Positions 33,991 through 42,149 of a DNA stretch of 64,000 nucleotides are shown here, piece by piece; positions within the stretch are counted from its first letter, which is position 1; each line of letters starts with the position of its first letter. The notes under the pieces are model-generated. The model searched no databases. It saw only the letters and a list, made by a program, of their open reading frames with translations, and was not told the origin of the DNA. The stretch is from NCBI GenBank assembly GCA_965203535.1, contig OZ241897.1:3782001-3846000 (forward strand), read 5' to 3'. Position numbers and translations under genes: made by a program. This DNA is from JAJDTT01 sp022827025 (GTDB lineage Bacteria > Acidobacteriota > UBA6911 > RPQK01 > JAJDTT01).

Positions 33991-35616
33991 ATGGATTGCA
34001 GGATGAAATCCCATCGACGGTTTGGAGCAACCCAGCCCGCGGGCGCCGCCGGTCTGACCCTGATCCTGGCGCTCTTGTCCCTGCCGCCGCTTTCCGCCGC
34101 GGTCCTGGAGATCGGCACCGGAAAGCAACTCTTCATCGACGACCACGTCATCGAGTCGCTGGACGGCACCGTCTTCAAGCTCTTGAACCAGCCTCTCAAG
34201 TACGCTGGAAACCCGGTGATCGAGATGGACCAGTGCTGGGAGTCGGACATGCACTTCGCCAACTCTCCCAATCTTGTTAACGACGAAGAGGACCGCCGCT
34301 TCAAGATGTGGAACCAGGCGGTCAACTACGACTGGTCCACCAGCCTGCTCGGCTACTACGTCTCCGAGGACGGACTCCGTTGGGAGAAGCCGCCCGTGGG
34401 ACAGTTCGAATACAAGTCGGACTACTGCCGGAGCGAGGCGGCCCGTTCCCACAACTTCGTGTTCGGCAACGCCCATCGGCTCGGCGCGCCCGGAGTCTTC
34501 AAGGATTTACACGAATCCGACCCCGCGAAGCGCTACAAGATGCTCTACAACCGGAGGCGGCCCGAGAGCGGCGTCTGGGCCGCATACTCGGCGGACGGAA
34601 TCCAATGGAAGGACTACCCGCACCCCGAAGTGAATCCGGTCTACCTGAACAACGACACCCACCAGGCGGTGTTCTGGGACGAGCAACGGGAGAGCTACGT
34701 AGCCCACATCCGGCTCAAGCCGCCCCTCTTCGCCGACGATCCCAGGTTCCACTTCAGGAACCGGAAAGGGAACGTCAGGACCCCCGGAATCGCCACCAGT
34801 CCCGACTTCATCCACTGGGACGCCCCCAATGACATGCGGGATCCGGTGGAGGTGAACCGGAAATACATCCTGGTCCCGCCCGACGCGGAGGACGGTCCCT
34901 GCACCGCCGGTTTCTACACGTTCGAGATCCTTCAGTACGAGGGCGTCTACGTCGGCTTCCTCACCCCCTATCACGTCTGTCCCGGGATGGAGCCCGAGAT
35001 CCCTCCGGTCCGGGGAAACGCCCGAAACCCCTGGATGGATCGAATCGACATCCAGTTGGCCTTCAGCCGCGACGGCAGGAACTGGCAGCGGGTGGGGGAT
35101 CGGCGCACCTTCATTCCCAACGGGCCCGAGGGGAGTTACGACGCCGGCATGATCTTCGTGGCGCAACAGCCGGTGGTGCGGGAGGAACTGGGCGAGATTT
35201 GGATCTACTACGTGGGGTTCGAGCGGGGCCACTGGGCCGTCCGTCGGGGCGGGAACCAGGAGAGTTCGGTGTCGCTGGCCACGTTGCGGCTGGACGGTTT
35301 CGTCTCACTCACCGCGGGGGAGGGATCCATGACCACCAAGCCGCTGGTCTTCCATGGCGAACGGCTGGAGATCAATGCCGCCACGGCCGGACCCCAGGGC
35401 GAAGTCTCCGCCGAAATCCTGGATGCCGAGACGGGACGGCCGATACCCGGCTTCTCGAAGGATGACTGCGATTCCTTTCAGGGAGACGCCATCCGCCATG
35501 CCGTGACCTGGAAGGGAAAGGGCCGCGTGGGCCGCCTCGCCGGAAAACCGGTGAAGCTGCGCTTCCATCTGAAGCAGGCCAAGCTCTTCTCGTTCCGCTT
35601 CCGTTACGGGCGTTGA
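33991..35616 (+). CDS. Secreted beta-propeller glycoside-hydrolase-like protein
   Basis: 541 residues; ATG 33991 follows ACGGAGG. Signal peptide AAGLTLILALLSLPPLSAA, then LEIGTGKQLFIDDHVIESLD, the family signature. Closest to the gene at 17006-18622 (shared QPLKYAGNPVIEMD, IYLNNDTHQ-like and CPGMEPEIPP blocks). Blades: YVSEDGLRWEKP, YSADGIQWKDY, QLAFSRDGRNWQRVGDRRTF. Ends FHLKQAKLFSFRFRYGR. Convergent with an RHH gene 9 bp away. Confidence 0.9.
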   Translation: MDCRMKSHRRFGATQPAGAAGLTLILALLSLPPLSAAVLEIGTGKQLFIDDHVIESLDGTVFKLLNQPLKYAGNPVIEMDQCWESDMHFANSPNLVNDEEDRRFKMWNQAVNYDWSTSLLGYYVSEDGLRWEKPPVGQFEYKSDYCRSEAARSHNFVFGNAHRLGAPGVFKDLHESDPAKRYKMLYNRRRPESGVWAAYSADGIQWKDYPHPEVNPVYLNNDTHQAVFWDEQRESYVAHIRLKPPLFADDPRFHFRNRKGNVRTPGIATSPDFIHWDAPNDMRDPVEVNRKYILVPPDAEDGPCTAGFYTFEILQYEGVYVGFLTPYHVCPGMEPEIPPVRGNARNPWMDRIDIQLAFSRDGRNWQRVGDRRTFIPNGPEGSYDAGMIFVAQQPVVREELGEIWIYYVGFERGHWAVRRGGNQESSVSLATLRLDGFVSLTAGEGSMTTKPLVFHGERLEINAATAGPQGEVSAEILDAETGRPIPGFSKDDCDSFQGDAIRHAVTWKGKGRVGRLAGKPVKLRFHLKQAKLFSFRFRYGR

Positions 35617-35625
35617 TGGCGGTCG

Positions 35626-35871
35626 TCATTCGTCGAAAGTTTCCGCCAGGTAATCGTCGTGACGACGGCCCAGATCGCTCACGCCACTGGCCGCAATGCC
35701 GGCAATGCTCAACAGTCCCTCCACGCCCGTTTGTTTTTCCCTTAACCCGTCTCGGAGACCCTGTCGAACGAGGCGACGTACCGCTTCGGAAATAGAAATC
35801 CTCTTGCGATGAGCTAGAACCCGGATCTGTTGATACTGCCTCTCTTCAAATTGTATCTGAGTGCGCACCAT
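35626..35871 (-). CDS. Ribbon-helix-helix (CopG/Arc-type) regulator, orphan antitoxin-like
   Basis: 81 residues from ATG 35871 (an upstream ATG at 35883 is possible). VRTQIQFEERQYQQIRVLAH plus RKRISISEAVRRLVRQGL is a textbook RHH DNA-binding domain; the C-terminal tail (GIAASGVSDLGRRHDDYLAE) is typical of antitoxins that wrap a PIN toxin. No toxin gene follows: the next 9 bp reach a convergent gene. Probably represses its own promoter through the inverted repeat overlapping its start. Confidence 0.85.
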   Translation of the reverse strand: MVRTQIQFEERQYQQIRVLAHRKRISISEAVRRLVRQGLRDGLREKQTGVEGLLSIAGIAASGVSDLGRRHDDYLAETFDE

Positions 35872-35916
35872 GATTAACACCATAACAGCATGTGGTCATG
35901 ATGTTAATCATGGTGC
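35865..35916 (-). promoter_or_regulatory. Perfect 15-bp inverted repeat over the RHH start
   Basis: GCACCATGATTAACA (35865-35879) and TGTTAATCATGGTGC (35902-35916) are exact inverted copies 22 nt apart, one arm covering the RHH start codon. RHH antitoxins usually bind such paired sites as dimers of dimers, so this is a likely autoregulatory operator; an mRNA hairpin hiding the start is an alternative. Confidence 0.65.
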
Positions 35917-36009
35917 AAAGAGGAGCCTCTACAGATCCAAAACCCGACGCGGCGTATTGGATGACGACGTCTTGCCAGAGTTGGGCCGGAAATGATCGGT
36001 TGGCCCTTG

Positions 36010-37503
36010 TCAGCCGCGATCCTTCCAAATGGTCAGTCCCGTGATGTCGCGTTCCCGGCTCGACCGTGGTTTCAGCAGCAAGCTGAAGATCAAGGACCCC
36101 GACAGGCAACTCACCAGGGCGATGGGCGTGTAGAAGATCCAGTGCACCTCGACGAAGTTCTGCACGTAGATGCTGAGCGGCAGGGAGATCCCCAGGGTGG
36201 CGGCCAGCCAAGCCGGGAAATGTCCCCTCCGGGTCAGGACGCCCAGCAGGAAAAGCGCCGTGACCGGCGCGGCCGTGAGGCCGCCCACCTTGCTCATGGT
36301 CTCCAGGATGCCGCCGCCTTTCGAAACCAACAGGGCGGCGGCGGTCGCCAGCAGACCCAGCCCCGCCGTCAGGGCCCGGGCCAGCGTCAGACTCTGGCGC
36401 TGGGTCAGAGGCCGTTTCCTGAGGGGCCCCACGAAGTCGACCTGGATCATGGTGGCTGACGAATGGATTCCCGAATCCACCGTGGACATGGCCGCGGCGA
36501 AGACGGCGGCGATGAGCAGGCCCGAGACGCCGGCCGGCAGGGCGTGGACGATGTAGTAGGGCAGGATCCGGTCGCCGGCGATCCCCGGAGCCAGGTTCTC
36601 GGGAAAGACCTGGAAGTAGGCGAATATCCCGAGGCCGATCATGTAGAGGAGTGCGGCAACGAGGATTTCCAGCACTCGGTCCAGGATCAGCGCCCGGGCC
36701 ATCTCGCGGCGGCTGCGGGCCGCGAGGAGGCGCTGCATGACCACCTGGTTGTTTCCGTATCCGAAGCCGATAATGAAGTAACAGAGGACGACGGTCAGTC
36801 CGGTGGCCTTGGCGAAATCGAACCGGAGATCGGTCAGACCCAGCTTGTCCGCGGTCAGGACGATCTCGAAGAATTGATCCAGGCCTCCCGGGAGCTCGTC
36901 GACCAGGGAGAACGCGACCAGCACCGCGCCCGCCGTCAGGATCACGAATTGGATCACGTCGGTCCAGATCACGGCCGCCAGCCCTCCCGTGCAGGTGTAT
37001 GCCGTCGCCACCAGACCCATGAGCAGGATGGCGCGGATCAGATCGATGCCGGTGACGGTGGAGAGAGCCAGGGCCGGCGCAAAGAGGGCGATTCCCATCC
37101 AGCCCTGGATCTGGAGCACGGCCAGGGCCGAGGCGGCGTACCGGGCACGGTTCCCGAACCGGGCGTTGACGTACTCGTAGATGGTCGTGACCTTGAGCCT
37201 CCGGTAGATGGGGAAGTAGAGCAGGATGAGCAGCGGCGCGGCCACCAGCGCAGCCGGTCCCGCCAGCATGAGGGAAGCGTTGTCCTTGTAGGCCGCCGCC
37301 GGAGCGCCCAGGTAGGTGAGCCCGCTCAGCATGCTGGCGACGGTGCTCAGCGCGACGGCCAGCCAGGGCATGCTCCGCCCGGCCAGAAAATAGGACTCGG
37401 TGTCCCGCTGGCGTCCCGCCAGCCGCAGGGCCAGCAGGGTGACCCCGATCAGATAGGTCAAGAGAACCAGGGAGTTGAGGGTGCCGAAGCTCGCTTGGTT
37501 CAA
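36010..37503 (-). CDS. Sodium:solute symporter (SSS family)
   Basis: 497 residues with about 13 hydrophobic helices. SSS signatures: SYFLAGRSMPWLAVALSTVA near the N-terminus, GLTYLGAPA, the AYTCTGGLAAVIWTDVIQF segment in TM5-6, and AVFAAAMSTVDSGIHSSATM in TM8-9 (the S-T/S sodium-site region). Imports a sugar, sialic acid or other organic solute with Na+. No cognate operon partner is adjacent; sugar uptake would fit the surrounding glycan genes. Confidence 0.93.
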   Translation of the reverse strand: MNQASFGTLNSLVLLTYLIGVTLLALRLAGRQRDTESYFLAGRSMPWLAVALSTVASMLSGLTYLGAPAAAYKDNASLMLAGPAALVAAPLLILLYFPIYRRLKVTTIYEYVNARFGNRARYAASALAVLQIQGWMGIALFAPALALSTVTGIDLIRAILLMGLVATAYTCTGGLAAVIWTDVIQFVILTAGAVLVAFSLVDELPGGLDQFFEIVLTADKLGLTDLRFDFAKATGLTVVLCYFIIGFGYGNNQVVMQRLLAARSRREMARALILDRVLEILVAALLYMIGLGIFAYFQVFPENLAPGIAGDRILPYYIVHALPAGVSGLLIAAVFAAAMSTVDSGIHSSATMIQVDFVGPLRKRPLTQRQSLTLARALTAGLGLLATAAALLVSKGGGILETMSKVGGLTAAPVTALFLLGVLTRRGHFPAWLAATLGISLPLSIYVQNFVEVHWIFYTPIALVSCLSGSLIFSLLLKPRSSRERDITGLTIWKDRG

Positions 37504-37567
37504 GGTGTGGAAAAATTCTGAATAAACTGTGGAAAAGTTGTCGACAACTTAGGAACTCCCCGACCGG

Positions 37568-37708
37568 CCAAGGAGTGGGGGTTTTCCTACCCCCACTCCC
37601 CCGGGGGGACTAAAAGTCCCCCCTCCGGGCGCCCCATGTTTTTCGAAGGAGTGGGGGTTTTCCTACCCCCACTCACACGGGGGGACTAAAAGTCCCCCCT
37701 CCTATCCG
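37568..37708 (-). repeat. REP-like cluster 4
   Basis: Two minus-oriented hairpin D/C pairs separated by the GCGCCCCATGTTTTTCG block, between the symporter start and the oxidoreductase 3' end. The second pair overlaps and supplies the last codons of the oxidoreductase. Confidence 0.88.
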
Positions 37709-38764
37709 CGCGGACTCCTGGAGCGGACGGCCCCAGGAGTCCATCTTCGGCTCCGGCGGCATGGAAATCCGCCTGCCGTAGTAGATCGACTGGGCCACCG
37801 CCTCGCAGAACTCCATGTAGCGGACGCCCTCGGCGAAATCGGGCGCGACCGGCGTGCCGTGCCGGATGGCCTCGATGAATTCGGAGTCCATGGTCCGGTC
37901 CCGCCGTTCTGCCCGCGGCATTTCGATGGGGTGCATCCCTGCGTCCCCCCGGGTCATGCCGAACAGTTCCTCGTCTTCCACGAGCCCTCCCGGTTTTTCC
38001 ACCAGCAGCTTGTAGTCCAGCACTCCCCGGGCGCCGTAGATCTCCACCGAACTGCCCGGACCCCGGGGAACCCGGAACGAAAGGTGGAAGCTGGCCGTGG
38101 CGCCGCCGCGCAACTCGGCCCCGATGGACAGGGACTGGGGCACGGCCAACCGGTCTTCGCCGGTGGTGGCGACCAGGGAAACGGGCGGATCGATCCAGCG
38201 GTAGACGACCTCGGCCAGGATTCCCAGCATCATGGTGTTGACGCCCACCACCTCCGGATCCACCAGCCAGGCGCCCGCCTCGGGAAGGGCCGGGACCAGC
38301 GACGTGACCCGCACTTCCCGGAGGTCTCCCACGTAGCCCTGGCTGAGCAGCCGACGCATCACCCGGTCCCCCTTGAGGCCGAAACCGGCCGCGTAGAGGG
38401 AGGTGACCAGGCCGGTCTTCCGGGAGGCTTCCAGCATCTGCCGAGCCTCGTTCAGGTTGCGCGCCATCCGCGCCTGGCAGAGGACGTGCTTGCCCGCGTC
38501 CAGCGCGGCCACGGTGGCCGGCAGGTGGAGGTTGGGCGGCGTGGCGATCACCACGGCGTCGATGTCGCGGTTTTCGATGATCTGCTCCCACCGGTCGACC
38601 AGGTTGGGAATGTCGAACTTCCGGGCCGCCGTGCGAGCCGTCTCCTCCCGGCGGGACCAGGCATGGGTGATCTCGACGCCGGGAACCTTTTGCAGCAGCG
38701 GGATGTGCCGGGCCCGGGCGATCTTTCCGGCTCCGATGATGCCGACCCTGATGATGTCCGTCAT
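37673..38764 (-). CDS. Gfo/Idh/MocA-family oxidoreductase with repeat-derived C-terminus
   Basis: 363 residues. N-terminal Rossmann motif VGIIGAGKIARARHIP and AVVIATPPNLH define the family; the usual catalytic EKP is replaced by CQARMARN, as in a minor subgroup, so the Lys is absent and dehydrogenase activity is uncertain. The C-terminal alpha/beta domain ends with YYGRRISMPPEPKMDSWGR. The final RIGGGTFSPPV is translated from REP hairpin C. 25 bp downstream of the P-loop gene, likely same transcript. Possible role in sugar or cofactor redox chemistry. Confidence 0.9.
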   Translation of the reverse strand: MTDIIRVGIIGAGKIARARHIPLLQKVPGVEITHAWSRREETARTAARKFDIPNLVDRWEQIIENRDIDAVVIATPPNLHLPATVAALDAGKHVLCQARMARNLNEARQMLEASRKTGLVTSLYAAGFGLKGDRVMRRLLSQGYVGDLREVRVTSLVPALPEAGAWLVDPEVVGVNTMMLGILAEVVYRWIDPPVSLVATTGEDRLAVPQSLSIGAELRGGATASFHLSFRVPRGPGSSVEIYGARGVLDYKLLVEKPGGLVEDEELFGMTRGDAGMHPIEMPRAERRDRTMDSEFIEAIRHGTPVAPDFAEGVRYMEFCEAVAQSIYYGRRISMPPEPKMDSWGRPLQESARIGGGTFSPPV

Positions 38765-38789
38765 GGTGGTTTCCTCTCCCGGCAGGCGT

Positions 38790-39503
38790 TCAGATCCACT
38801 CGCCCCGCCGGCGGGCCCGGTGGATCAGGATGCGGAGCTTGTCGGTCTCGTTGAGGTAGGGCTCGAACTTCTCCAGGAACCGGGCCAGCGTCTCCTCGGG
38901 AGTCCTGCGGGTCGTGTCGATGCTGAACTTGTTGCGCATGGACGACTGCTCGAACTCGGCCTCGAACTCTTCCAGCACCCGCTCGATGTCGGGTTCCTGC
39001 AGGACGCCGTTGGGATGGGGGTTCTCCCTCATCCGCCGGGCGATGGTCTCGGGCGAAGCCTTCACCAGCACCAGCGGCATCTCGGGCGCGAACTCCAGGA
39101 TGCTCTCCTCGAAGTGGTCCAGAATGGCCCGGCGCATCCAGGCCTGCTCTCCGGTGTAGTACCCGAAGTACAGCGCCCCGTAGATGGCGTTCTCGATGTG
39201 GAGGCCGACGGAGACGTAGTCCGGATTGCGAAGAGCGCCGGGCGTCAGGTGGTAGGTGACGCTGTAGCGCTGGACCATCTCCTTGGTCTTGGGAGTCAGG
39301 GCCAGGAACTGCTCCTGCTCCTCCGGCGTGAACAGGTTTTCGTCGTCGAGTCCGGGATGTCCGCTGACGTGCGGGATCTTCCAGTGGTCATGGAAGGCCC
39401 TCAGGCCGTCGCCCTCGCCCATGACCTCGCGACTCCAGCGCTGGAGTCCGTCGGCCAACGTGGTCGTCCCCGCATATTCGCAACCGATCAAAATCACCCT
39501 CAT
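38790..39503 (-). CDS. P-loop NTPase, possible kinase-like protein
   Basis: 237 residues starting VILIGCEYAGTTTLADGLQR, a Walker A variant (GCEYAGTTT) at residues 7-15, reminiscent of nucleotide or small-molecule kinases. ENPHPNGVLQEPDIERVLEE..FEQS and the late SIDTTRRTPEETLARFL (a TMP-kinase-like ending) fit. No signal peptide; cytoplasmic. I cannot name the substrate. First gene of a likely two-gene operon with the oxidoreductase. Confidence 0.8.
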   Translation of the reverse strand: MRVILIGCEYAGTTTLADGLQRWSREVMGEGDGLRAFHDHWKIPHVSGHPGLDDENLFTPEEQEQFLALTPKTKEMVQRYSVTYHLTPGALRNPDYVSVGLHIENAIYGALYFGYYTGEQAWMRRAILDHFEESILEFAPEMPLVLVKASPETIARRMRENPHPNGVLQEPDIERVLEEFEAEFEQSSMRNKFSIDTTRRTPEETLARFLEKFEPYLNETDKLRILIHRARRRGEWI

Positions 39504-39534
39504 GTCTCGTCCTCACGCACCCCGCATCCAATCC

Positions 39535-39667
39535 AAGGAGTGGGGACTTTCCTGTCCCCCGTCCCCTTTCAAGGAGTGGGGGTTTTCCTACCCCCACTCA
39601 CACGGGGGGACTAAAAGTCCCCCCTCCCCTTTCATCATCGGACATGGAGTGGGGACTTTCCTGTCCC
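39535..39667 (-). repeat. REP-like cluster 5
   Basis: GGAGTGGGGACTTTCCTGTCCC variants flanking one full hairpin D/C pair (minus orientation), just upstream of the P-loop start. The outer hairpins carry CTTTCCTG instead of ACATTCTTG in their loops. Confidence 0.85.
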
Positions 39668-39678
39668 GATAGCCCCAC

Positions 39679-39780
39679 AGTCAACAACTACCAAAGGTTA
39701 ACGTTTTCAATGGATTACCGGGTTCTTCGCCGAATCGGTAAGGTGGTTGACTCCCATCGTTCGACATCCTGAACAGGCAA
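39679..39780 (+). repeat. AGTCAAC-type short element, copy a
   Basis: Begins AGTCAACAACTACCAAAGG; its core ends with GTTGACT (39746-39752), a 7-bp inverted end. Homology to copy b (47836-47936) continues ~28 bp further to CAGGCAAC. Probably a small mobile or regulatory repeat. Confidence 0.65.
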
Positions 39781-39783
39781 CCA

Positions 39784-40235
39784 ACAGGCAGCAGTATTCC
39801 CGCCTGAAGGCCAATGCACTCGTCCCATTCTCTCTTGTTCCCCAGGTTCGGAACGTTTGGTGCTTGCGCTGTGTCGATCTGTGGCCAGCCCCGCAGGGCA
39901 ACGCTCAAACCCTGACATACTCGTCATCCATTCACAACGGCTTCCCCGGCGCTTGTGCAGGGGGGCGGTGGGGAAGACCCTGCACGGCTTCGCGCTCAAG
40001 CCGCCGATTGCCGTCGAGGCCGACCGGACCGTCTTCGTCCGTGTCGATCCGGAGTACTCGACCGACCAAGGCCTGCATTCCTGGAGAGTGGCGCACCGGG
40101 GCCTCTGGGCGGCGTTGCACAAGCACGGCCGCCGGGTCCAAGCGGTGGCCATCGCCCGGGGGAACCGGGCTTTGCAGCGGGCCGAAACGGTGCGGCTCCA
40201 CTGGACCAACACCGCTTCAGCGTTGGAACTTCAGG
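39784..40235 (+). other. Degenerate sequence without a credible gene
   Basis: About 450 bp between the short element and the MITE-like element. Short open frames exist (for example reading KPPIAVEADRTVFVRVDPEY) but none has a start, a domain or codon usage I trust. Probably remains of an inserted or deleted gene. Confidence 0.4.
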
Positions 40236-40441
40236 CTAGTGTGCCGTCCCTCAAATAGACGTAGGGGCGACCCTTGTGGTCGCCCGCCCGGCACCGGTGG
40301 CCGAGATCGTTCCGGAGGGTGTTTTGGTCCTGGTGGCGTGGCTTGGACCGAAGAGGGCACCCACAAGGGGTGCCCCTACGGAGATTCGAAATCGAGGCTC
40401 GATCCGTTACGAACACATGTATTTGCGGGACGGCACACTAG
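40236..40441 (+). mobile_element. MITE-like element with 22-bp terminal inverted repeats
   Basis: Left end CTAGTGTGCCGTCCCTCAAA (40236 on) and right end inverted CTAGTGTGCCGTCCCGCAAA (ending 40441): 21 of 22 bp match. CTAG on both sides implies a TA (or CTAG) target duplication. Inside lie two second-family REP hairpins in inverted orientation (GGGCGACCcttgtGGTCGCCC at 40265 and GGGCACCCacaaGGGGTGCCC at 40359). No transposase; non-autonomous. Confidence 0.8.
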
Positions 40442-40499
40442 GAGAAAGCGCCTTTTCACGGCGCACGAGATATCCGGGCTGGACCTCATACTGTTCAAC

Positions 40500-41786
40500 T
40501 CACCGTCGGGGGGGCATTCCTCCTGAGACGTCTCCGCCCCGGATCACGGGTACGGCCGAGAGCGAACCCGTCCGCTTGCCGAATCGCAACCCCAGCGGTG
40601 CGAACAAGGAACCGTCCTCCGACCGCAGGAACAGGAGGCCCCGAAAGTCCCTCAGGAACTCCGTATCGACTCCTTCCACGCCGAACCACTCCGACATGGT
40701 CCGAGCCAGTTGGTGAAAGTCCCCTCGGGGGACGAACACGCCGTCCAGTGGGTCACGCCCATCCTCGTCTCGGATGCGAAGCTCGATTGCGGGCTCAGAT
40801 TCCGGTTTGAAGATCGCCAATCCGGTGCCGATCTCACTCGATTCCTCGACGAACAGAGCGAATTGACTTCCCAGCTCCACCGGGTTGACTCCGACCTCCA
40901 CTCCGCTTTGGGTGTTTCTATAGGTCAATAATCCACTGACTGCGGACGAATCGGTTTCAACCTCAATCCAGCCGCGCCGAATGTCCCCTGTCCCGAAGCT
41001 TCTCATGAGCCGACTGCCCAGGGAAGGAATTTCGAAGGAGCTCTCCGAATCGAAGAACCTCTGGATCGGTTCGCCGTCCGAATCGTAAACGCTGACGACA
41101 ACCGTCGCGTCATCGATGGAAGCGCCGGTGTTGCTGAGCACCAGTTGCACGGACCAACCGCCGCCATCCACAAAGTCGGGGAAATAGAGCGTTGTCCCGG
41201 CCGACGTCTGTTCCTGAACACAAGCCTTGACGGTTTCTGCCGAGGGGGCTCCAGCCAATGAAAACGTCGCCTGTTTCGTGCGACCGCTCTTCGAAACGGT
41301 CACCACGACATTCAGTTCAGCATGGCCTGTGAGTCGATCCAGAAAATCGTCAGTTTCCTGAGGTTTCAGTCGGTCAAGGAGCGAGACGGAGTCAAACTCC
41401 CCATCATCGTCGGACACGTGAAACCACTCTGTCCGTTGCGTCCGGTCCGGCTCGCGCCAGTTGAGAGTGACTGGTTGGTCGTCCAAGTCGTCGTAGTCCG
41501 TGCCAAGAGAATCCTCCCCCGGCCAAAGAAGAACGGCCCCGTAGAAATTTTCTTCTGGTAAGCATACTGCGCTCAATAACTTAGTCCCATCCCTTGTGAC
41601 AGCAACAAAGCCGTCTTCCGGGGAGTCAACCAACACTTCCCAGTCACTGTCAGCGGTTTGGTATTGGAGCGATCCGTACCGCTGCAGAGCATTTTCCAAC
41701 GCCTCCAACGTCCAATCTGGTCTTCGCTCCGCGAACAAGATGGGAAACCCCAAAAATACCAACAACAAGCCGCAAAGTTTCTTCAT
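40500..41786 (-). CDS. Secreted protein with adhesion-like C-terminal domain
   Basis: 428 residues from ATG 41786, which gives a signal peptide (MKKLCGLLLVFLGFPILFAE). Residues ~20-190 are unrecognised. From ~200 (TLYFPDFVDGGGWSVQLVLS, then NTGASIDDATVVVSVYDSDG) it resembles the C-terminal domain of the NHL protein at 50655 (HFANGDSIVSDLVFVN.., TSHP..YFYDQEG), suggesting a shared surface-export or binding module. No catalytic motif. Divergent from the GH113-like gene, sharing a 363-bp regulatory region with a perfect palindrome. Confidence 0.8.
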   Translation of the reverse strand: MKKLCGLLLVFLGFPILFAERRPDWTLEALENALQRYGSLQYQTADSDWEVLVDSPEDGFVAVTRDGTKLLSAVCLPEENFYGAVLLWPGEDSLGTDYDDLDDQPVTLNWREPDRTQRTEWFHVSDDDGEFDSVSLLDRLKPQETDDFLDRLTGHAELNVVVTVSKSGRTKQATFSLAGAPSAETVKACVQEQTSAGTTLYFPDFVDGGGWSVQLVLSNTGASIDDATVVVSVYDSDGEPIQRFFDSESSFEIPSLGSRLMRSFGTGDIRRGWIEVETDSSAVSGLLTYRNTQSGVEVGVNPVELGSQFALFVEESSEIGTGLAIFKPESEPAIELRIRDEDGRDPLDGVFVPRGDFHQLARTMSEWFGVEGVDTEFLRDFRGLLFLRSEDGSLFAPLGLRFGKRTGSLSAVPVIRGGDVSGGMPPRR

Positions 41787-41883
41787 GGCAATCTCTCTTC
41801 CTTCGGTGTCCAACGTCAATCAGTTGGCGACTGCCTGCATTACGGTGATAACGAATGACCTTCACTGCACTGGATGACCTAGT

Positions 41884-41917
41884 TTCATTTAAGGATGTTC
41901 AAACATCCTTAAATGAA
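41884..41917. promoter_or_regulatory. 34-bp near-perfect palindrome
   Basis: Two exact 16-bp arms (TTCATTTAAGGATGTT and its complement) around a CA dinucleotide. It lies between divergent genes, ~98 bp upstream of the secreted-protein start and ~20 bp before the conserved promoter block of the GH113-like gene. Likely operator for a dimeric regulator; a bidirectional hairpin is possible. Confidence 0.6.
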
Positions 41918-41936
41918 TGGTATCGTCACGAAGGTG

Positions 41937-42014
41937 GGAATGTACATAGAACAAATGAATCCAGTCTGACAATATGGCTCTATCTACTGAATATCCTATG
42001 AAATATTGCCCGAA
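41937..42014 (+). promoter_or_regulatory. Conserved promoter/operator block, copy 3
   Basis: TGAATCCAGTCTGACAAT, then GAATAT 17 bp after CTGACA, then TCCTATGAAATATTGCCCGA. Matches the blocks before both kinase-regulator genes although the downstream gene is unrelated. About 135 bp before ATG 42150. Confidence 0.7.
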
Positions 42015-42149
42015 AGAAGAAGGAGGGGAGAAAAGAGCCGCCCGCATGAGCTACCGTGAGAACCCATGAAACGATAGTCGCGAGCGAAATGCTGGAAACT
42101 GTCTTGGGGACAAAATAGGGGAGCGTACTTTCTGGAAGAGGAACCGGCA

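Noticed and set aside
39857..40258. A 133-codon frame upstream of the MITE-like element
   Set aside because: No start context or recognisable domain, and its end lies in the element's terminal repeat; treated as degenerate sequence.
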